The notes: a model not told the origin generated them from the sequence alone. Counted from the stretch's first letter, positions 8,369-17,490 are shown. The stretch: DNA of 39,289 bases from Alphaproteobacteria bacterium (GCA_030433005.1 JAUILQ010000053.1:1-39289), one strand, 5' to 3'. Program-made: numbers and translations.

Positions 8369-9625
8369 ATGGGTTCGGTGTTGCGGTACTTCCTGCTCGG
8401 CCTGCTGCTGACCGCGGTCTGGCTGCTCGCGGCGCTGAGCGCGATTCCCGGCGGCCTGACCGAGGTCGAGGAGTTCTCGCTCTACGGCTGGCCGGCGCTC
8501 GGCCTGCTGTTCCTGGTCCCGGTCGCCGTCATCTGGATCGGGCTCTGGGTGGTCCGCCTGCAGCGCCGGGTGCACCGCCTGCAGGAGCTGATCTTCGACT
8601 ACGGCGCCGGTGGACCGGCCGCGGCCCCCAGCTATCCCCTGGAGCGCGCCCGCCAGCGCGCCATGGCCCGCGACGGCGGCGGCCTGGCCGAGGAGAGTCC
8701 GCTGGCCGAGGCCTGGCAGGAGGATCCGACGCCCGAGCCGGCGCCGCGCGCGGCGCCGAAGCGGGTCGCCTTCTCGCAGCTCGACACGGTCCAGCCGGAG
8801 CCGCGTGCGGCCGCCGGCGGCGGCTGGCCGGGCGCCGAAGCGCCTCCACCCGACGGCCGCCGGACGGCCCCGCTGCATCGCGCCGCCGCACAGCCGGCTT
8901 CGGCCGCCCCGGTCGAACCCTGGGACAGCGCGCCGCCGACCCCGCGGCGTGCCGGGGCCGCGGCGGCCGAGCCGCCGGCGCCCTCCGGGCCGCATCCCGC
9001 CGCGGCGAACGGACGGGGCAACGAGGTGGCCAACGAGATGGCCAACGGGGGCGGCCACGGACCGGGTGGCGCCCGGCCGCGCCGCGCCGCGATGCCCGAG
9101 CCGGAGCCCGACATCCCGGATACCAGCCCGGAGCCGCTGGGCGACGAGCTCGAGCTGCACCGGCCGCCGCGCGCCCATCCCAACGCGCCGCGCCTCGAGG
9201 CGTTGACGCCGACCTATCGCAGCCCCTCCGAGATGCAGATGAAGGCGCTGTCGCCGGAGCAGTACGCCCAGCACGAGGCGCGCACCGCCCGCGAGCTCAA
9301 CGCCGTCGCCATGGACCTGGCCTCGGTGCTGTCGGCGCCGACCGACTACGACCGGGCGCTGGCCGCGCTCAACGGCGGCCGCGAGGAGGCCTTCTTCCTG
9401 CAGCTGATCCAGGACTTCCGGATCGCCGACCGCGCCAGCCTGGACCAGCAGCTGGCCATGGTGGGTGGCGACTCGATGCTCGACACCTACCTGGAGAAGT
9501 ACGAGCAGCTGCTGGTCGTCGCCTACCGCAGCGATCCCGGCGGGACCAGCGTCAAGCGCCTGGTCGACTCGCCGATGGGGCGGCTGCACCAGGCCATCGA
9601 ATCCTACCGGGCGGGCCGGGGCTGA
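8369..9625 (+). CDS. Uncharacterised membrane protein inside the glycolate oxidase operon
   Basis: I do not recognise this 418-residue protein. Two N-terminal hydrophobic segments (about residues 7-27 and 43-66) make a hairpin, followed by a basic stretch (LQRRVHRLQELIF). A long Pro/Ala/Arg-rich low-complexity linker runs to about residue 240. A more ordinary, probably folded C-terminal region of about 170 residues follows, beginning near PRLEALTPTYRSPSEMQMKA and containing charged helices (FFLQLIQDFRIADRASLDQQ). It begins 13 bp after glcE and ends 39 bp before glcF, so it is cotranscribed with them. Canonical glc operons have glcE followed directly by glcF. It might anchor or assemble the oxidase at the membrane; that is inference from context only. 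Confidence 0.8.
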   Translation: MGSVLRYFLLGLLLTAVWLLAALSAIPGGLTEVEEFSLYGWPALGLLFLVPVAVIWIGLWVVRLQRRVHRLQELIFDYGAGGPAAAPSYPLERARQRAMARDGGGLAEESPLAEAWQEDPTPEPAPRAAPKRVAFSQLDTVQPEPRAAAGGGWPGAEAPPPDGRRTAPLHRAAAQPASAAPVEPWDSAPPTPRRAGAAAAEPPAPSGPHPAAANGRGNEVANEMANGGGHGPGGARPRRAAMPEPEPDIPDTSPEPLGDELELHRPPRAHPNAPRLEALTPTYRSPSEMQMKALSPEQYAQHEARTARELNAVAMDLASVLSAPTDYDRALAALNGGREEAFFLQLIQDFRIADRASLDQQLAMVGGDSMLDTYLEKYEQLLVVAYRSDPGGTSVKRLVDSPMGRLHQAIESYRAGRG

Positions 9626-9664
9626 GCGAGGCCCGGGACCGGAAGACGAGCGGAACGGAGCGAG

Positions 9665-11020
9665 ATGCAGACGAACTTCACGCTGGCGCAGCTGGCCGAC
9701 CCGGACATCGCCGAGGCCAACGACATCCTGCGCTCCTGCGTGCACTGCGGCTTCTGCACGGCGACCTGCCCGACCTACGTTCTGCTCGGCGACGAGCTCG
9801 ACAGCCCGCGCGGCCGCATCTACCTGATCAAGGACATGCTGGAGAACGACCGCGCGCCCAGCGAGCGGACCGTGACCCACGTCGACCGCTGCCTGTCGTG
9901 CCTGTCCTGCATGACGACCTGCCCGGCCAGCGTCCACTACATGCACCTCGTCGACCAGGCCCGCACCCGCATCGAGGAGCGCTACGAGCGCCCGGCCGCC
10001 GACCGCCTGCTGCGCGCGCTGCTGGCGCGGCTGCTGCCGAACCCGGGGCTGTTCCGCCTGGCGCTGGTCGGGGCCTGGTTCGCGCGGCCCTTCGCAGGCC
10101 TCGCCGGCGGCCTCTTCGGCGGCCGCCTGCAGGCGATGCTGCGGCTCGCCCCGGCGGCCCTGCCGGGGCCCTCGGCGGTCGACCGGCCCCAGGCCTTCCC
10201 GGCCGAGGGACCGCGCCGCATGCGGGTGGCGCTGCTGTCCGGCTGCGCCCAGCAGGTCCTGGCGCCCGAGATCAACGAGGCGACCGTGCGCCTGCTGACC
10301 CGCCTGGGCGTCGAGGTCGTGGTCGCCGAGGGCGCCGGCTGCTGCGGCGCCCTGACCCATCACATGGGCAAGGAGGCGCCGGCGCTGGCCTCGGCACGGG
10401 CCAACGTCGAGGCCTGGAGCCGCGAGCTGGAAGGAGAGGGCCTGGACGCCGTGGTGATCAACGCCTCGGGCTGCGGCACCACGGTCAAGGACTACGGCCA
10501 CATGCTGCGCCACGATTCCGAATACGCCGAGCGCGCCGAACGCATCGCCGGTCTGACCCGCGACGTCACCGAGCTGCTCGACGAGCTGGGCGGGCTGGAG
10601 CCGCGGCGCGCGACCGGCCAGGCGATCGCCTACCACTCGGCCTGCTCGATGCAGCACGGCCAGCAGATCAAGCGCCAGCCCAAGGCGCTGCTGCAGGCCG
10701 CCGGCTTCCAGGTCAGGGAACCGGCCGAGGGCCATATCTGCTGCGGCTCGGCCGGCGTCTACAACCTGCTGCAGCCGGCGATCGCCGGCCAGCTGCGCGA
10801 GCGCAAGGTCGCCAACCTGGAGCGTACCGGCGCCCTGGCCGTGGCGACCGGCAACATCGGCTGCATGGCGCAGATCGGCGGCGGCACCGGACTGCCGGTG
10901 CTGCACTCGGTCGAGCTGCTCGACTGGGCGACCGGCGGCCCGCTGCCGAAGGCACTGGAAGGCGCGCCGGCCTTCGCCGAGGCGACGGCCTCCGAGCCGG
11001 CTGTCGAGGCGGCGGAGTAG
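9665..11020 (+). CDS. glcF: Glycolate oxidase iron-sulfur subunit GlcF
   Basis: The 451-residue product carries electrons from the GlcD/GlcE flavins towards quinone. Two ferredoxin-type 4Fe-4S motifs are seen: Cys25-x2-Cys28-x2-Cys31-x3-Cys35 (CVHCGFCTATCP) and Cys76-x2-Cys79-x2-Cys82-x3-Cys86 (CLSCLSCMTTCP). The C-terminal half has two CCG domains with GAGCCGALTHHMG and GHICCGSAGVYN, as in heterodisulfide-reductase-like subunits. The last 25 residues are an Ala/Glu-rich tail. It is the last gene of the operon and converges on the mrp gene with 30 bp between the stop codons. Confidence 0.95.
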   Translation: MQTNFTLAQLADPDIAEANDILRSCVHCGFCTATCPTYVLLGDELDSPRGRIYLIKDMLENDRAPSERTVTHVDRCLSCLSCMTTCPASVHYMHLVDQARTRIEERYERPAADRLLRALLARLLPNPGLFRLALVGAWFARPFAGLAGGLFGGRLQAMLRLAPAALPGPSAVDRPQAFPAEGPRRMRVALLSGCAQQVLAPEINEATVRLLTRLGVEVVVAEGAGCCGALTHHMGKEAPALASARANVEAWSRELEGEGLDAVVINASGCGTTVKDYGHMLRHDSEYAERAERIAGLTRDVTELLDELGGLEPRRATGQAIAYHSACSMQHGQQIKRQPKALLQAAGFQVREPAEGHICCGSAGVYNLLQPAIAGQLRERKVANLERTGALAVATGNIGCMAQIGGGTGLPVLHSVELLDWATGGPLPKALEGAPAFAEATASEPAVEAAE

Positions 11021-11050
11021 CGCCGCTCGCGCGCAACCGGCTGCGGCCTG

Positions 11051-12202
11051 CTATTTCATCACGATCTTCGGGCCCTGGCGCTTCTTGGCGTCGGCGCCGA
11101 ACAGCTTGTCGCGCACCTTCTCCGCGATGCGGACGTAGGCCTTAGCGTGCGGGCTGTCTGGGTAGGACACGACGATCGGCCGGCCGCCGTCGGAGGTTTC
11201 GCGGATGCCGATGTCGAGCGGCAGCTCGCCGAGGAAATCCATGCCCAGCTTCTCGGCCTCCTTCTTGGCGCCGCCGTGGCCGAAGATGTGCGCCTCGTGG
11301 CCGCACTCCGGGCAGACGTAGAGGCTCATGTTCTCGACGATGCCGAACACCGGCACGTCGACCTTGCGGAACATGTTCAGCCCCTTGCGGGCATCGAGCA
11401 ACGCGATGTCCTGCGGCGTCGAGACGATCACCGCGCCGGCCAGCGGCACCTGCTGGGCCATGGTCAGCTGGGCGTCGCCGGTGCCCGGCGGCATGTCGAC
11501 GATCAGCACGTCGAGCTCGCCCCAGTCGACGTCGCGCAGCATCTGCGAGAGCGCCGACTGGACCATCGGGCCGCGCCAGATCATCGGCGTGTCCTCGGCG
11601 ATCAGGAAGCCCATCGACATGACCTTGACGCCGTAGTTCTCCATCGGCTTCAGGGTCTTGCCGTCGGGCGAGCTGGGTCGGCCGGAGATGCCCATCATGC
11701 GCGGCTGCGAGGGGCCGTAGATGTCGGCGTCGAGGATGCCGACCTTGAGCTTCAGGGTGGCGAGCGCGAGGGCCAGGTTGGTCGCGGTCGTCGACTTGCC
11801 GACGCCGCCCTTGCCGCTAGCCACCGCGACGATCGCCTTGACGCCGGGCACCATGGCGCGCTGCGCGCCGGCGCCCTGGGCCTGGCGCGCCGCCGGCGAC
11901 GGCTGCGGCGCGGCCGCGGGGGGCGGCGCCGCGCCGCCGGTCTGGCCGCCGCCCTTGTGGGCGGTCAGCACGGCGGTCACCGACAGCACCTCGGGCAGCG
12001 CGTCGACGGCCTGCTCTGCGGCTTTTCGAAGCGGCTCGAGCTGCGCGCCGCGGCGCGGATCGACTTCGACGGCGAAGCCGACGTTGCCGTCCTTGACCAC
12101 GAGGCCGGAGATCATGCCCGCGGAGACGAGATCCTGGCCGCTGTCGGGGTCCTTGACCTGCTTCAGGGCCTCGAGCACCTGGCTCTCGCTCGGTCCGCTC
12201 AT
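11051..12202 (-). CDS. apbC: Mrp/ApbC-family Fe-S cluster carrier ATPase
   Basis: The 383-residue protein is a P-loop NTPase that binds and delivers 4Fe-4S clusters. Domains: an N-terminal FSCA/MIP18 (DUF59) domain at about residues 5-80, an Ala/Pro-rich linker (84-116), then the MinD-like ATPase with deviant Walker A GKGGVGKST at 130-138, DADIYGPSQPRMMG, and DMPPGTGDAQLT. The conserved cluster-binding CxxC is present as YVCPECGHEAHIFG. GGGAGAG-like purines (GGGAGAG) lie about 10 bp before the ATG. It is divergent from hflK across 155 bp. The symbol mrp is equally usual. Confidence 0.93.
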   Translation of the reverse strand: MSGPSESQVLEALKQVKDPDSGQDLVSAGMISGLVVKDGNVGFAVEVDPRRGAQLEPLRKAAEQAVDALPEVLSVTAVLTAHKGGGQTGGAAPPPAAAPQPSPAARQAQGAGAQRAMVPGVKAIVAVASGKGGVGKSTTATNLALALATLKLKVGILDADIYGPSQPRMMGISGRPSSPDGKTLKPMENYGVKVMSMGFLIAEDTPMIWRGPMVQSALSQMLRDVDWGELDVLIVDMPPGTGDAQLTMAQQVPLAGAVIVSTPQDIALLDARKGLNMFRKVDVPVFGIVENMSLYVCPECGHEAHIFGHGGAKKEAEKLGMDFLGELPLDIGIRETSDGGRPIVVSYPDSPHAKAYVRIAEKVRDKLFGADAKKRQGPKIVMK

Positions 12203-12357
12203 GCTTGAATTCTCTCCCTGTTACACGATATCCCGGAGCACGCGAACGCGGGGTCCGCGCGTCCGAGCTTGCGCTTCGTGCTCGGATATGGGGTCCAGCC
12301 GGTGTCATTCCACAGGGCACCGGATAAATCAAATCGGCTTGAAGGGAGAGATCGGGG

Positions 12358-13527
12358 ATGCCCTGGCAATCGTCCAACGGCGGTGGAGGACCTTGGGGCG
12401 GCGGCTCCGGCGGCGGCGGCGGCCCCTGGGGGCGACCGCCCTCCGGCGGTGGCGGCGGGGGCGGCTTCGGCGGTTCCAAGCCGCCCGATCTCGAGGACGT
12501 CATCCGGCGCGGTCAGGACCGCCTGAAGCAGATGTTCCCGGGCGGCGGCGGCTTCGGCGGCCGCGGCCTGCTCATCGGCATCGCGGTCGTGCTGCTGCTC
12601 TGGCTGTTCTCCGGCTTCTACCGTGTCAATCCGGGCGAGCAGGGCGTGGTGCTGCGCTTCGGCCAGTGGGTCAATCAGGAGAACCTGGCGCAGCCGGGCC
12701 TGCACTGGCACCTGCCCTGGCCGATCGAGACCGCGATCACGCCGCAGGTCGACGAGGTCCGCCAGATCGAGGTCGGCTACGTCATGCGCGGCGGCGCGAC
12801 GCGCAACACGGGCAACATTTCGGACCTGCCGAAAGAGAGCCTGATGCTGACCGGCGACCAGAACATCATCGACATCGATTTCTCGGTGCAGTGGCGCATC
12901 TTCAACGCCGGCCAGTTCCTGTTCAACATCCGGGACCCGGAGCTGACCATCAAGCTGGCGGCCGAGAGCGCGATGCGCGAGATCGTCGGGCGCACCGACA
13001 TCCTGCCGCTGATCGCCACCGAGAAGGAGGCGGTCGCGCAGCGCACCCGCGACACGCTGCAGCGCATCCTCGACGAGTACGAGGCCGGCGTGACCATCAC
13101 CGCGGTCAACATGCAGAACGTGCAGCCGCCCGAGCCGGTCGCCGACGCCTTCGAGGAGGTGCAGCGCGCGCGCCAGGACCTCGACACCAAGCGCAACCAG
13201 GCCGACGCCTACCGCAACCGGGTGATCCCCGAGGCGCGCGGCCAGGCGCGCCGGACCATCGAGGAGGCCCAGGCCTACAAGCAGCGCATCGTCGCCGAGG
13301 CGAGCGGTGAGGCCGCGCGCTTCAGCAGCGTCTACGACGCCTACAGCCGGGCCCCCGACGTCACCCGCAAGCGGCTCTACCTGGAGACCATGCAGAACGT
13401 GTTGGGCAACTCGAACAAGGTGATCTTCGATCTCGGTGAGGGCGACAACGGGTCCCAGCCGATCGTGCCCTTCGACCGTCTGCTGGAGCCGGGCTCGGGC
13501 CGCCCGGCCTCCGGCGGCCAGCAGTAG
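12358..13527 (+). CDS. hflK: FtsH protease modulator HflK
   Basis: The 389-residue protein is one half of the HflKC complex, a large SPFH-domain cage in the inner membrane that surrounds FtsH and limits its access to membrane substrates. The first 68 residues are a Gly/Pro-rich cytosolic tail, followed by one transmembrane helix (about 70-86). The SPFH domain starts at FYRVNPGEQGVVLRFGQW, and a charged helical region (RARQDLDTKRNQADAYRNRV) follows. Purine-rich GAAGGGAGAG precedes the ATG. It begins hflK-hflC, with 14 bp between the genes. The divergent gap to apbC (12203-12357) must hold both promoters, but I find no pair close to consensus. Confidence 0.95.
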   Translation: MPWQSSNGGGGPWGGGSGGGGGPWGRPPSGGGGGGGFGGSKPPDLEDVIRRGQDRLKQMFPGGGGFGGRGLLIGIAVVLLLWLFSGFYRVNPGEQGVVLRFGQWVNQENLAQPGLHWHLPWPIETAITPQVDEVRQIEVGYVMRGGATRNTGNISDLPKESLMLTGDQNIIDIDFSVQWRIFNAGQFLFNIRDPELTIKLAAESAMREIVGRTDILPLIATEKEAVAQRTRDTLQRILDEYEAGVTITAVNMQNVQPPEPVADAFEEVQRARQDLDTKRNQADAYRNRVIPEARGQARRTIEEAQAYKQRIVAEASGEAARFSSVYDAYSRAPDVTRKRLYLETMQNVLGNSNKVIFDLGEGDNGSQPIVPFDRLLEPGSGRPASGGQQ

Positions 13528-13541
13528 GGGAGGGCGGCACC

Positions 13542-14555
13542 ATGCGATCCAATGCGCTTCTGATCGGCGGCGTCGTCCTGGTGGCCCTGGCCATCCTGGT
13601 CTACCTCGCCACCTTCACCGTGCATCAGACCCAGCAGGCCGTGATCGTGCAGTTCGGCGCGATCCAGCGGACCATCGAGCGGCCGGGCCTGCACTTCAAG
13701 GTGCCGTTCCTGCAGGACGTGCAGTACCTGGAGCGGCGCGTGCTCAACCTCGACCCCGAAGCCGAGACGATCGTGCTGGCCGACCAGCGCCGCCTGATCG
13801 TCGACGCCTTCGTGCGCTACCGCATCACCGAGCCGCAGCAGTTCATCCGCGTGGCGATCTCCGAGAACAACCTGCGCAACCGCCTGGAGCCGATCGTCAA
13901 CAACGCGCTGCGCAGCGTGCTGGGTACCGTGCTGCTGCCGACCATCCTGTCGGAAGAGCGCGACAACCTGATGCAGCAGATCACCAGCAGCGTGAACGAC
14001 GCGGTCAACACCGAGCAGTCGAACTTCGGCATCGAGGTGCTCGACGTGCGCATCGTGCGCGCCGACCTGCTGCCCGAGGTGAGCCAGGCGGTCTACGCCC
14101 GCATGCGGGCCGAGCGCGAGCGCGACGCCGCCGAGTTCCGGGCCCAGGGCGAGGAGCAGTTCCAGACGATCACCGCCGAGGCCGACCGCCAGGCGACGGT
14201 GATTCAGGCCGAGGCCCAGCGCCAGGCGGAGATCCTGCGAGGCGAGGGCGAGGCCGAACGCACGAACATCCTGGCCGAGGCCTTCGAGCGGGATCCCGAC
14301 TTCTTCGAGTTCTATCGCACCATGCAGGCCTACGAGGCCGCGCTGAAGCCGGACTCGACCCGCTTCGTGCTGCCCCCGGAAGGCGAGTTTTTCCGCTTCT
14401 TCAACAGCGACCTGAACGCCCGCGGCGCCGGCGGCGCGGCGGCACGCGGCGGCAGCGCCCCGGGAGCGGGCGACAACGCCGGGGGCGGTAGCGGCACCGG
14501 CAGCGGCACGGCCGGCGGCACCGGCTCGCAGCCCGCGGCGGCCGCGACCCAGTGA
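13542..14555 (+). CDS. hflC: FtsH protease modulator HflC
   Basis: The 337-residue partner of HflK has one N-terminal transmembrane helix (about residues 5-25). The SPFH domain begins TVHQTQQAVIVQFGAIQRTI, and a coiled-coil of AEADRQATVIQAEAQRQAEI type follows. PDFFEFYRTMQAYE is typical of the C-terminal part of HflC. The last 40 or so residues are a Gly/Ala/Ser-rich low-complexity tail that makes this protein longer than the usual 290-300 residues. It lies 14 bp after hflK. Confidence 0.95.
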   Translation: MRSNALLIGGVVLVALAILVYLATFTVHQTQQAVIVQFGAIQRTIERPGLHFKVPFLQDVQYLERRVLNLDPEAETIVLADQRRLIVDAFVRYRITEPQQFIRVAISENNLRNRLEPIVNNALRSVLGTVLLPTILSEERDNLMQQITSSVNDAVNTEQSNFGIEVLDVRIVRADLLPEVSQAVYARMRAERERDAAEFRAQGEEQFQTITAEADRQATVIQAEAQRQAEILRGEGEAERTNILAEAFERDPDFFEFYRTMQAYEAALKPDSTRFVLPPEGEFFRFFNSDLNARGAGGAAARGGSAPGAGDNAGGGSGTGSGTAGGTGSQPAAAATQ

Positions 14556-14643
14556 CCCGCCGCGCGCCGCGGTGGGCGGCGCCCGGCGGGCGGGCCGGCG
14601 AGGCGGCGGCTCGGCGCCGGCCAGGCAGGCGGCGGAGGCGGGC

Positions 14644-14841
14644 GTGATCGAGTTCGGGACCCTGTTGGCCGCCGCCCTGGCCATGGTCCTGGTGCTCGAG
14701 GGGCTGTTTCTCGCGATCGCGCCGGGCGCCCCGCGGCGCCTGCTCGAGCGGCTCGCCGAGGTGCCGCCGGAGGCTATGCGCTGGGGCGGCCTGCTGTCGG
14801 CGGTCGTCGGCCTCTTCGTGCTCTGGCTGCTGGTCCGGTAG
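14644..14841 (+). CDS. DUF2065 small membrane protein (YjeT-like)
   Basis: The 65-residue protein starts at GTG 14644, chosen because GGAGG lies 5 bp upstream and the resulting N-terminus (MIEFGTLLAAALAMVLVLEG) matches the family; an earlier GTG at 14572 would add a low-complexity Arg/Gly stretch. There are two transmembrane helices (about 5-27 and 44-64) joined by a loop with APRRLLERLAEVPPEAMRWGG. DUF2065 proteins are found beside hflC in many proteobacteria (YjeT in E. coli), so the position supports the call. The function is not known. Confidence 0.85.
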   Translation: MIEFGTLLAAALAMVLVLEGLFLAIAPGAPRRLLERLAEVPPEAMRWGGLLSAVVGLFVLWLLVR

Positions 14842-15024
14842 CGCCGCCGTGAACGCCGGCTTTCAGGTCCGACATTGCCGCGGGCGCCATCGCGGACCAT
14901 TCTCTGAAGCCGAGAACGAGGTTGTCGGTCCCGTCCGCCCCGCCGGGCGGGACGAGACAGCGAGACACGTGACGAGGCGGCCGCCGGCCGCGCCCCAGAT
15001 CCCAGGGAGCCCGAGGACCGACCC

Positions 15025-16515
15025 ATGCCGAACCTGATCGATACCGCCGCCGCGCCGCTCCGCCGCCTCGGGCCCGTCCTGGTCCTGGCCGCGGCCGCCT
15101 GCTTCGCGAGCGCCGCGCCGTCGAGCGCCCGCTCGGCGCCCGAGAGCTTCGCCGATCTGGTCGAGCCGCTGCTCGATACCGTGGTCAATATCCAGACCAG
15201 CGTGACCCAGCAGGAGCGGCCGGGCGGCGGGCTCGGCGACGCCCTGCCCGAGGGCATCCCCGACGAGCTCGAGGAGCTGTTCCGCGAGTTCCTGGAGCGG
15301 CGGGGCGACGAGGGCGGGCCGATGCCGCGCCGGCGCGAGAACGCGCTCGGCTCGGGCTTCATCATCGATCCCGAGGGCTACATCGTCACCAACAACCACG
15401 TCATCGAGGGCGCCGACGAAATCTCCGTGCGCCTGACCGACGACACGGTGCTGCCGGCGACGCTGGTCGGCACCGACCCGGCGACCGATCTGGCGCTGCT
15501 CAAGGTCGAGACCGAGCGCGAGCTGCCCTCGACGACCTGGGGCGATTCCGACGCCCTTCGCATCGGCGACTGGGTCGTCGCCATCGGCAACCCCTTCGGC
15601 CTCGGCGGCACGGTCACGGCCGGCATCGTCTCGGCGCGCGGACGCGAAATCGGCGGGCGCTACGACGACTATCTGCAGACCGACGCGGCGATCAACCGCG
15701 GCAACTCGGGCGGCCCGATGTTCAACATCAACGGCGAGGTGGTCGGCATCAACACGGCGATCTTCTCGCCGACCGGCGGCTCGATCGGCATCGGCTTCGC
15801 GGTGCCCTCCGTCATGGCGCGCAGCGTCATCGACTCGCTGCTGCAGTACGGCGAGGTGCGCCGCGGCTGGCTCGGCGTGCGCATCCAGACGGTCACGCCG
15901 GAGCTCGCCGAGGGCCTGCAGCTGGGCAGCGCGCGCGGCGCGCTGGTCGCCTCGGTGACGCCGGGCGGGCCGGCCGAGCGCTCGGGCATCGAGGACGGAG
16001 ACGTCATCGTCGAGTTCGACGGCCGGCCGGTGAGCGAGATGAGCGAGCTGCCGCGCATGGTCGCCGAGACGGCGATCGGCAAGTCGGTGCCGGTCAAGGT
16101 CGTGCGCCGCGGCGAGGAGAAGATCGTGCAGGTCGAGCTCGGCCAGCTCGACGAGGAGCAGATCGCCGCGGCGACCCGCGACGGCGGCCTGCCGCAGCCG
16201 CAGGCCGAGGACTTCACGGGCCTCGGTCTCGACCTCGCCGAGCTCAACGAGACCCTGCGCGAGGAGTACGGCCTCGACGGCGACCTCGAGGGCGTGCTGG
16301 TCACCAAGGTCGAGCCCGACAGCCCGGCCGACGAGCGCGGCCTGCGCGAGGGCGACGTGATCATCGAGGTCAACCAGAACCCCGTGGCGACGCCGGGCGA
16401 GGTCTCCCGCGAGTTCCAGGCGACCCGCGAGGACGGCCGCAACACGGCGACCCTGCTGATCCAGCGCGGCGGCGAGCGCCAGTGGGTGCCGCTGAAGGTC
16501 GAGAAGAGCGGCTGA
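15025..16515 (+). CDS. degP: Periplasmic Do-family serine endopeptidase (DegP/HtrA)
   Basis: The 496-residue protein is a periplasmic quality-control protease and chaperone. A signal peptide is evident, with a hydrophobic core at about residues 17-31. The trypsin-like domain has the full catalytic triad: His125 (TNNHVIEG), Asp155 (ATDLALLK) and Ser228 (GNSGGP). Two PDZ domains follow, about 275-370 (RRGWLGVRIQTV onward) and 395-490 (GVLVTKVEPDSPADERGLREG). The acidic segment at 75-95, before the protease core, is the usual variable loop. The 183-bp gap after DUF2065 suggests its own promoter, though none is clear. Position next to hflKC puts two membrane and envelope proteolysis functions together. 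Confidence 0.94.
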   Translation: MPNLIDTAAAPLRRLGPVLVLAAAACFASAAPSSARSAPESFADLVEPLLDTVVNIQTSVTQQERPGGGLGDALPEGIPDELEELFREFLERRGDEGGPMPRRRENALGSGFIIDPEGYIVTNNHVIEGADEISVRLTDDTVLPATLVGTDPATDLALLKVETERELPSTTWGDSDALRIGDWVVAIGNPFGLGGTVTAGIVSARGREIGGRYDDYLQTDAAINRGNSGGPMFNINGEVVGINTAIFSPTGGSIGIGFAVPSVMARSVIDSLLQYGEVRRGWLGVRIQTVTPELAEGLQLGSARGALVASVTPGGPAERSGIEDGDVIVEFDGRPVSEMSELPRMVAETAIGKSVPVKVVRRGEEKIVQVELGQLDEEQIAAATRDGGLPQPQAEDFTGLGLDLAELNETLREEYGLDGDLEGVLVTKVEPDSPADERGLREGDVIIEVNQNPVATPGEVSREFQATREDGRNTATLLIQRGGERQWVPLKVEKSG

Positions 16516-16517
16516 GA

Positions 16518-16558
16518 GCCGGCCCCGCCGGACCGTTGAGCCGAATCGCGGGGCCGGC
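16518..16558. terminator. Shared hairpin between convergent degP and serB
   Basis: A perfect 11-bp inverted repeat, GCCGGCCCCGC (16518-16528) and GCGGGGCCGGC (16548-16558), with a 19-nt loop, begins 3 bp after the degP stop codon and ends 27 bp from the serB stop. It could end transcription in both directions, but no U-run follows on either strand. Confidence 0.55.
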
Positions 16559-16584
16559 CCCCGGGTCGTCCCCGGCGGGCCGGC

Positions 16585-17490
16585 TCAGCCGGCGGCGGTG
16601 ACGAACTCGTCGCGGCGGTAGCCCTGCAGGTAGAGCAGGCCGGTCAGGTCGGCGTGATCGAGCCGGAAGGGTGCGGCCGCCCGCACCACCGGCTTGGCCC
16701 GGTAGGCGACGCCGAGGCCGGCGGCGCGCAGCATCGCCAGGTCGTTGGCGCCGTCGCCGACGGCGCAGGCGGCCTCGGCCGCCAGCCCCTGCTGGGCCAG
16801 CAGCTCCTGCAAGGTCTCCAGCTTGGCCTCGCGGCCGAGGATCGGGCCGAGCGTGCGGCCGGTCATGCGCCCGTCCTCGATCTCCAGGCGGTTGGCCCGG
16901 CAGTCGTCGAAGCCGAGCGCCGCCGCGATGCGCTCGGCGAAGAACAGGAAGCCGCCGGAGACCAGCGCGGCGCGCGCGCCGTTGGCCTTCATGGTGCCGA
17001 GCAGCTCGCTGGCGCCGGGGTTGAGCGTGACCGCCGCCGCGGCCTCCTCCAGAACCGCCGCTTCCAGTCCGGCGAGCCGCGCGACGCGCTCGGCCAGCGC
17101 CTGCTCGAAGTCGAGCTCGCCGCGCATCGCCCGCTCGGTCACCGCCGAGATCTCGGCGCGCAGGTCGAGCCTCTCGGCCAGCTCGTCGAGCATCTCCTGG
17201 GCGATGATCGTCGATTCCATGTCGGCGATCAGCAGCGCCTTGCGCCGGCCGGCGACCGGCTGCGCGCCGAGGTCGACCGGCTGGCCGTCGAAGGCGACGC
17301 GCAACGCCGTTTCCGCGGCTTCGGGCGCGAGCCCGTCGAACGGCAGGTCGCAGGCGATGCCGGTGGCCAGCCAGTCGGGCGCGCCGACCGCGGCGCCGGT
17401 GCGCCGCAGGGTGCCGGTCGCGGCCTCGATCTCGCTGTCGGTGAGCGGCTTGCCGAGCGGATCGGCGAGCAGGGTGACGACAAAGGACAT
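16585..17490 (-). CDS. serB: Phosphoserine phosphatase SerB
   Basis: The 301-residue HAD-superfamily enzyme removes phosphate from phosphoserine in the last step of serine synthesis. An N-terminal domain of about 80 residues is followed by the catalytic domain. The nucleophile is Asp90 in the motif LLIADMEST; the usual DxDST has Glu at the third place here. Motif II is LVSGGFLFFAERIA, and the C-terminal metal motif is VGDGANDLAMLRAAG. Length fits alphaproteobacterial SerB. It is divergent from miaA with only 25 bp between start codons, so the two promoters must overlap each other or the opposite coding sequence. Confidence 0.94.
   Translation of the reverse strand: MSFVVTLLADPLGKPLTDSEIEAATGTLRRTGAAVGAPDWLATGIACDLPFDGLAPEAAETALRVAFDGQPVDLGAQPVAGRRKALLIADMESTIIAQEMLDELAERLDLRAEISAVTERAMRGELDFEQALAERVARLAGLEAAVLEEAAAAVTLNPGASELLGTMKANGARAALVSGGFLFFAERIAAALGFDDCRANRLEIEDGRMTGRTLGPILGREAKLETLQELLAQQGLAAEAACAVGDGANDLAMLRAAGLGVAYRAKPVVRAAAPFRLDHADLTGLLYLQGYRRDEFVTAAG

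Noticed and set aside
5306..11000. Very long open frames antisense to glcD, glcE, the unknown gene and glcF (for example about 600 and 860 codons)
   Set aside because: High-GC third-position bias leaves stop-free frames opposite real genes; the translations are Arg/His/Ala-rich with no domains.
14842..15024. Possible RpoE-type promoter before degP (GAAC ... TCCGA)
   Set aside because: The spacing between the two elements is about 11 bp, too short for the known consensus.
17219..17233. Glu in place of the third-position Asp in the SerB DxDST motif
   Set aside because: Residue 92 is Glu (DMEST), but as I recall this is common in alphaproteobacterial SerB, and every other motif is intact; not treated as a defect.
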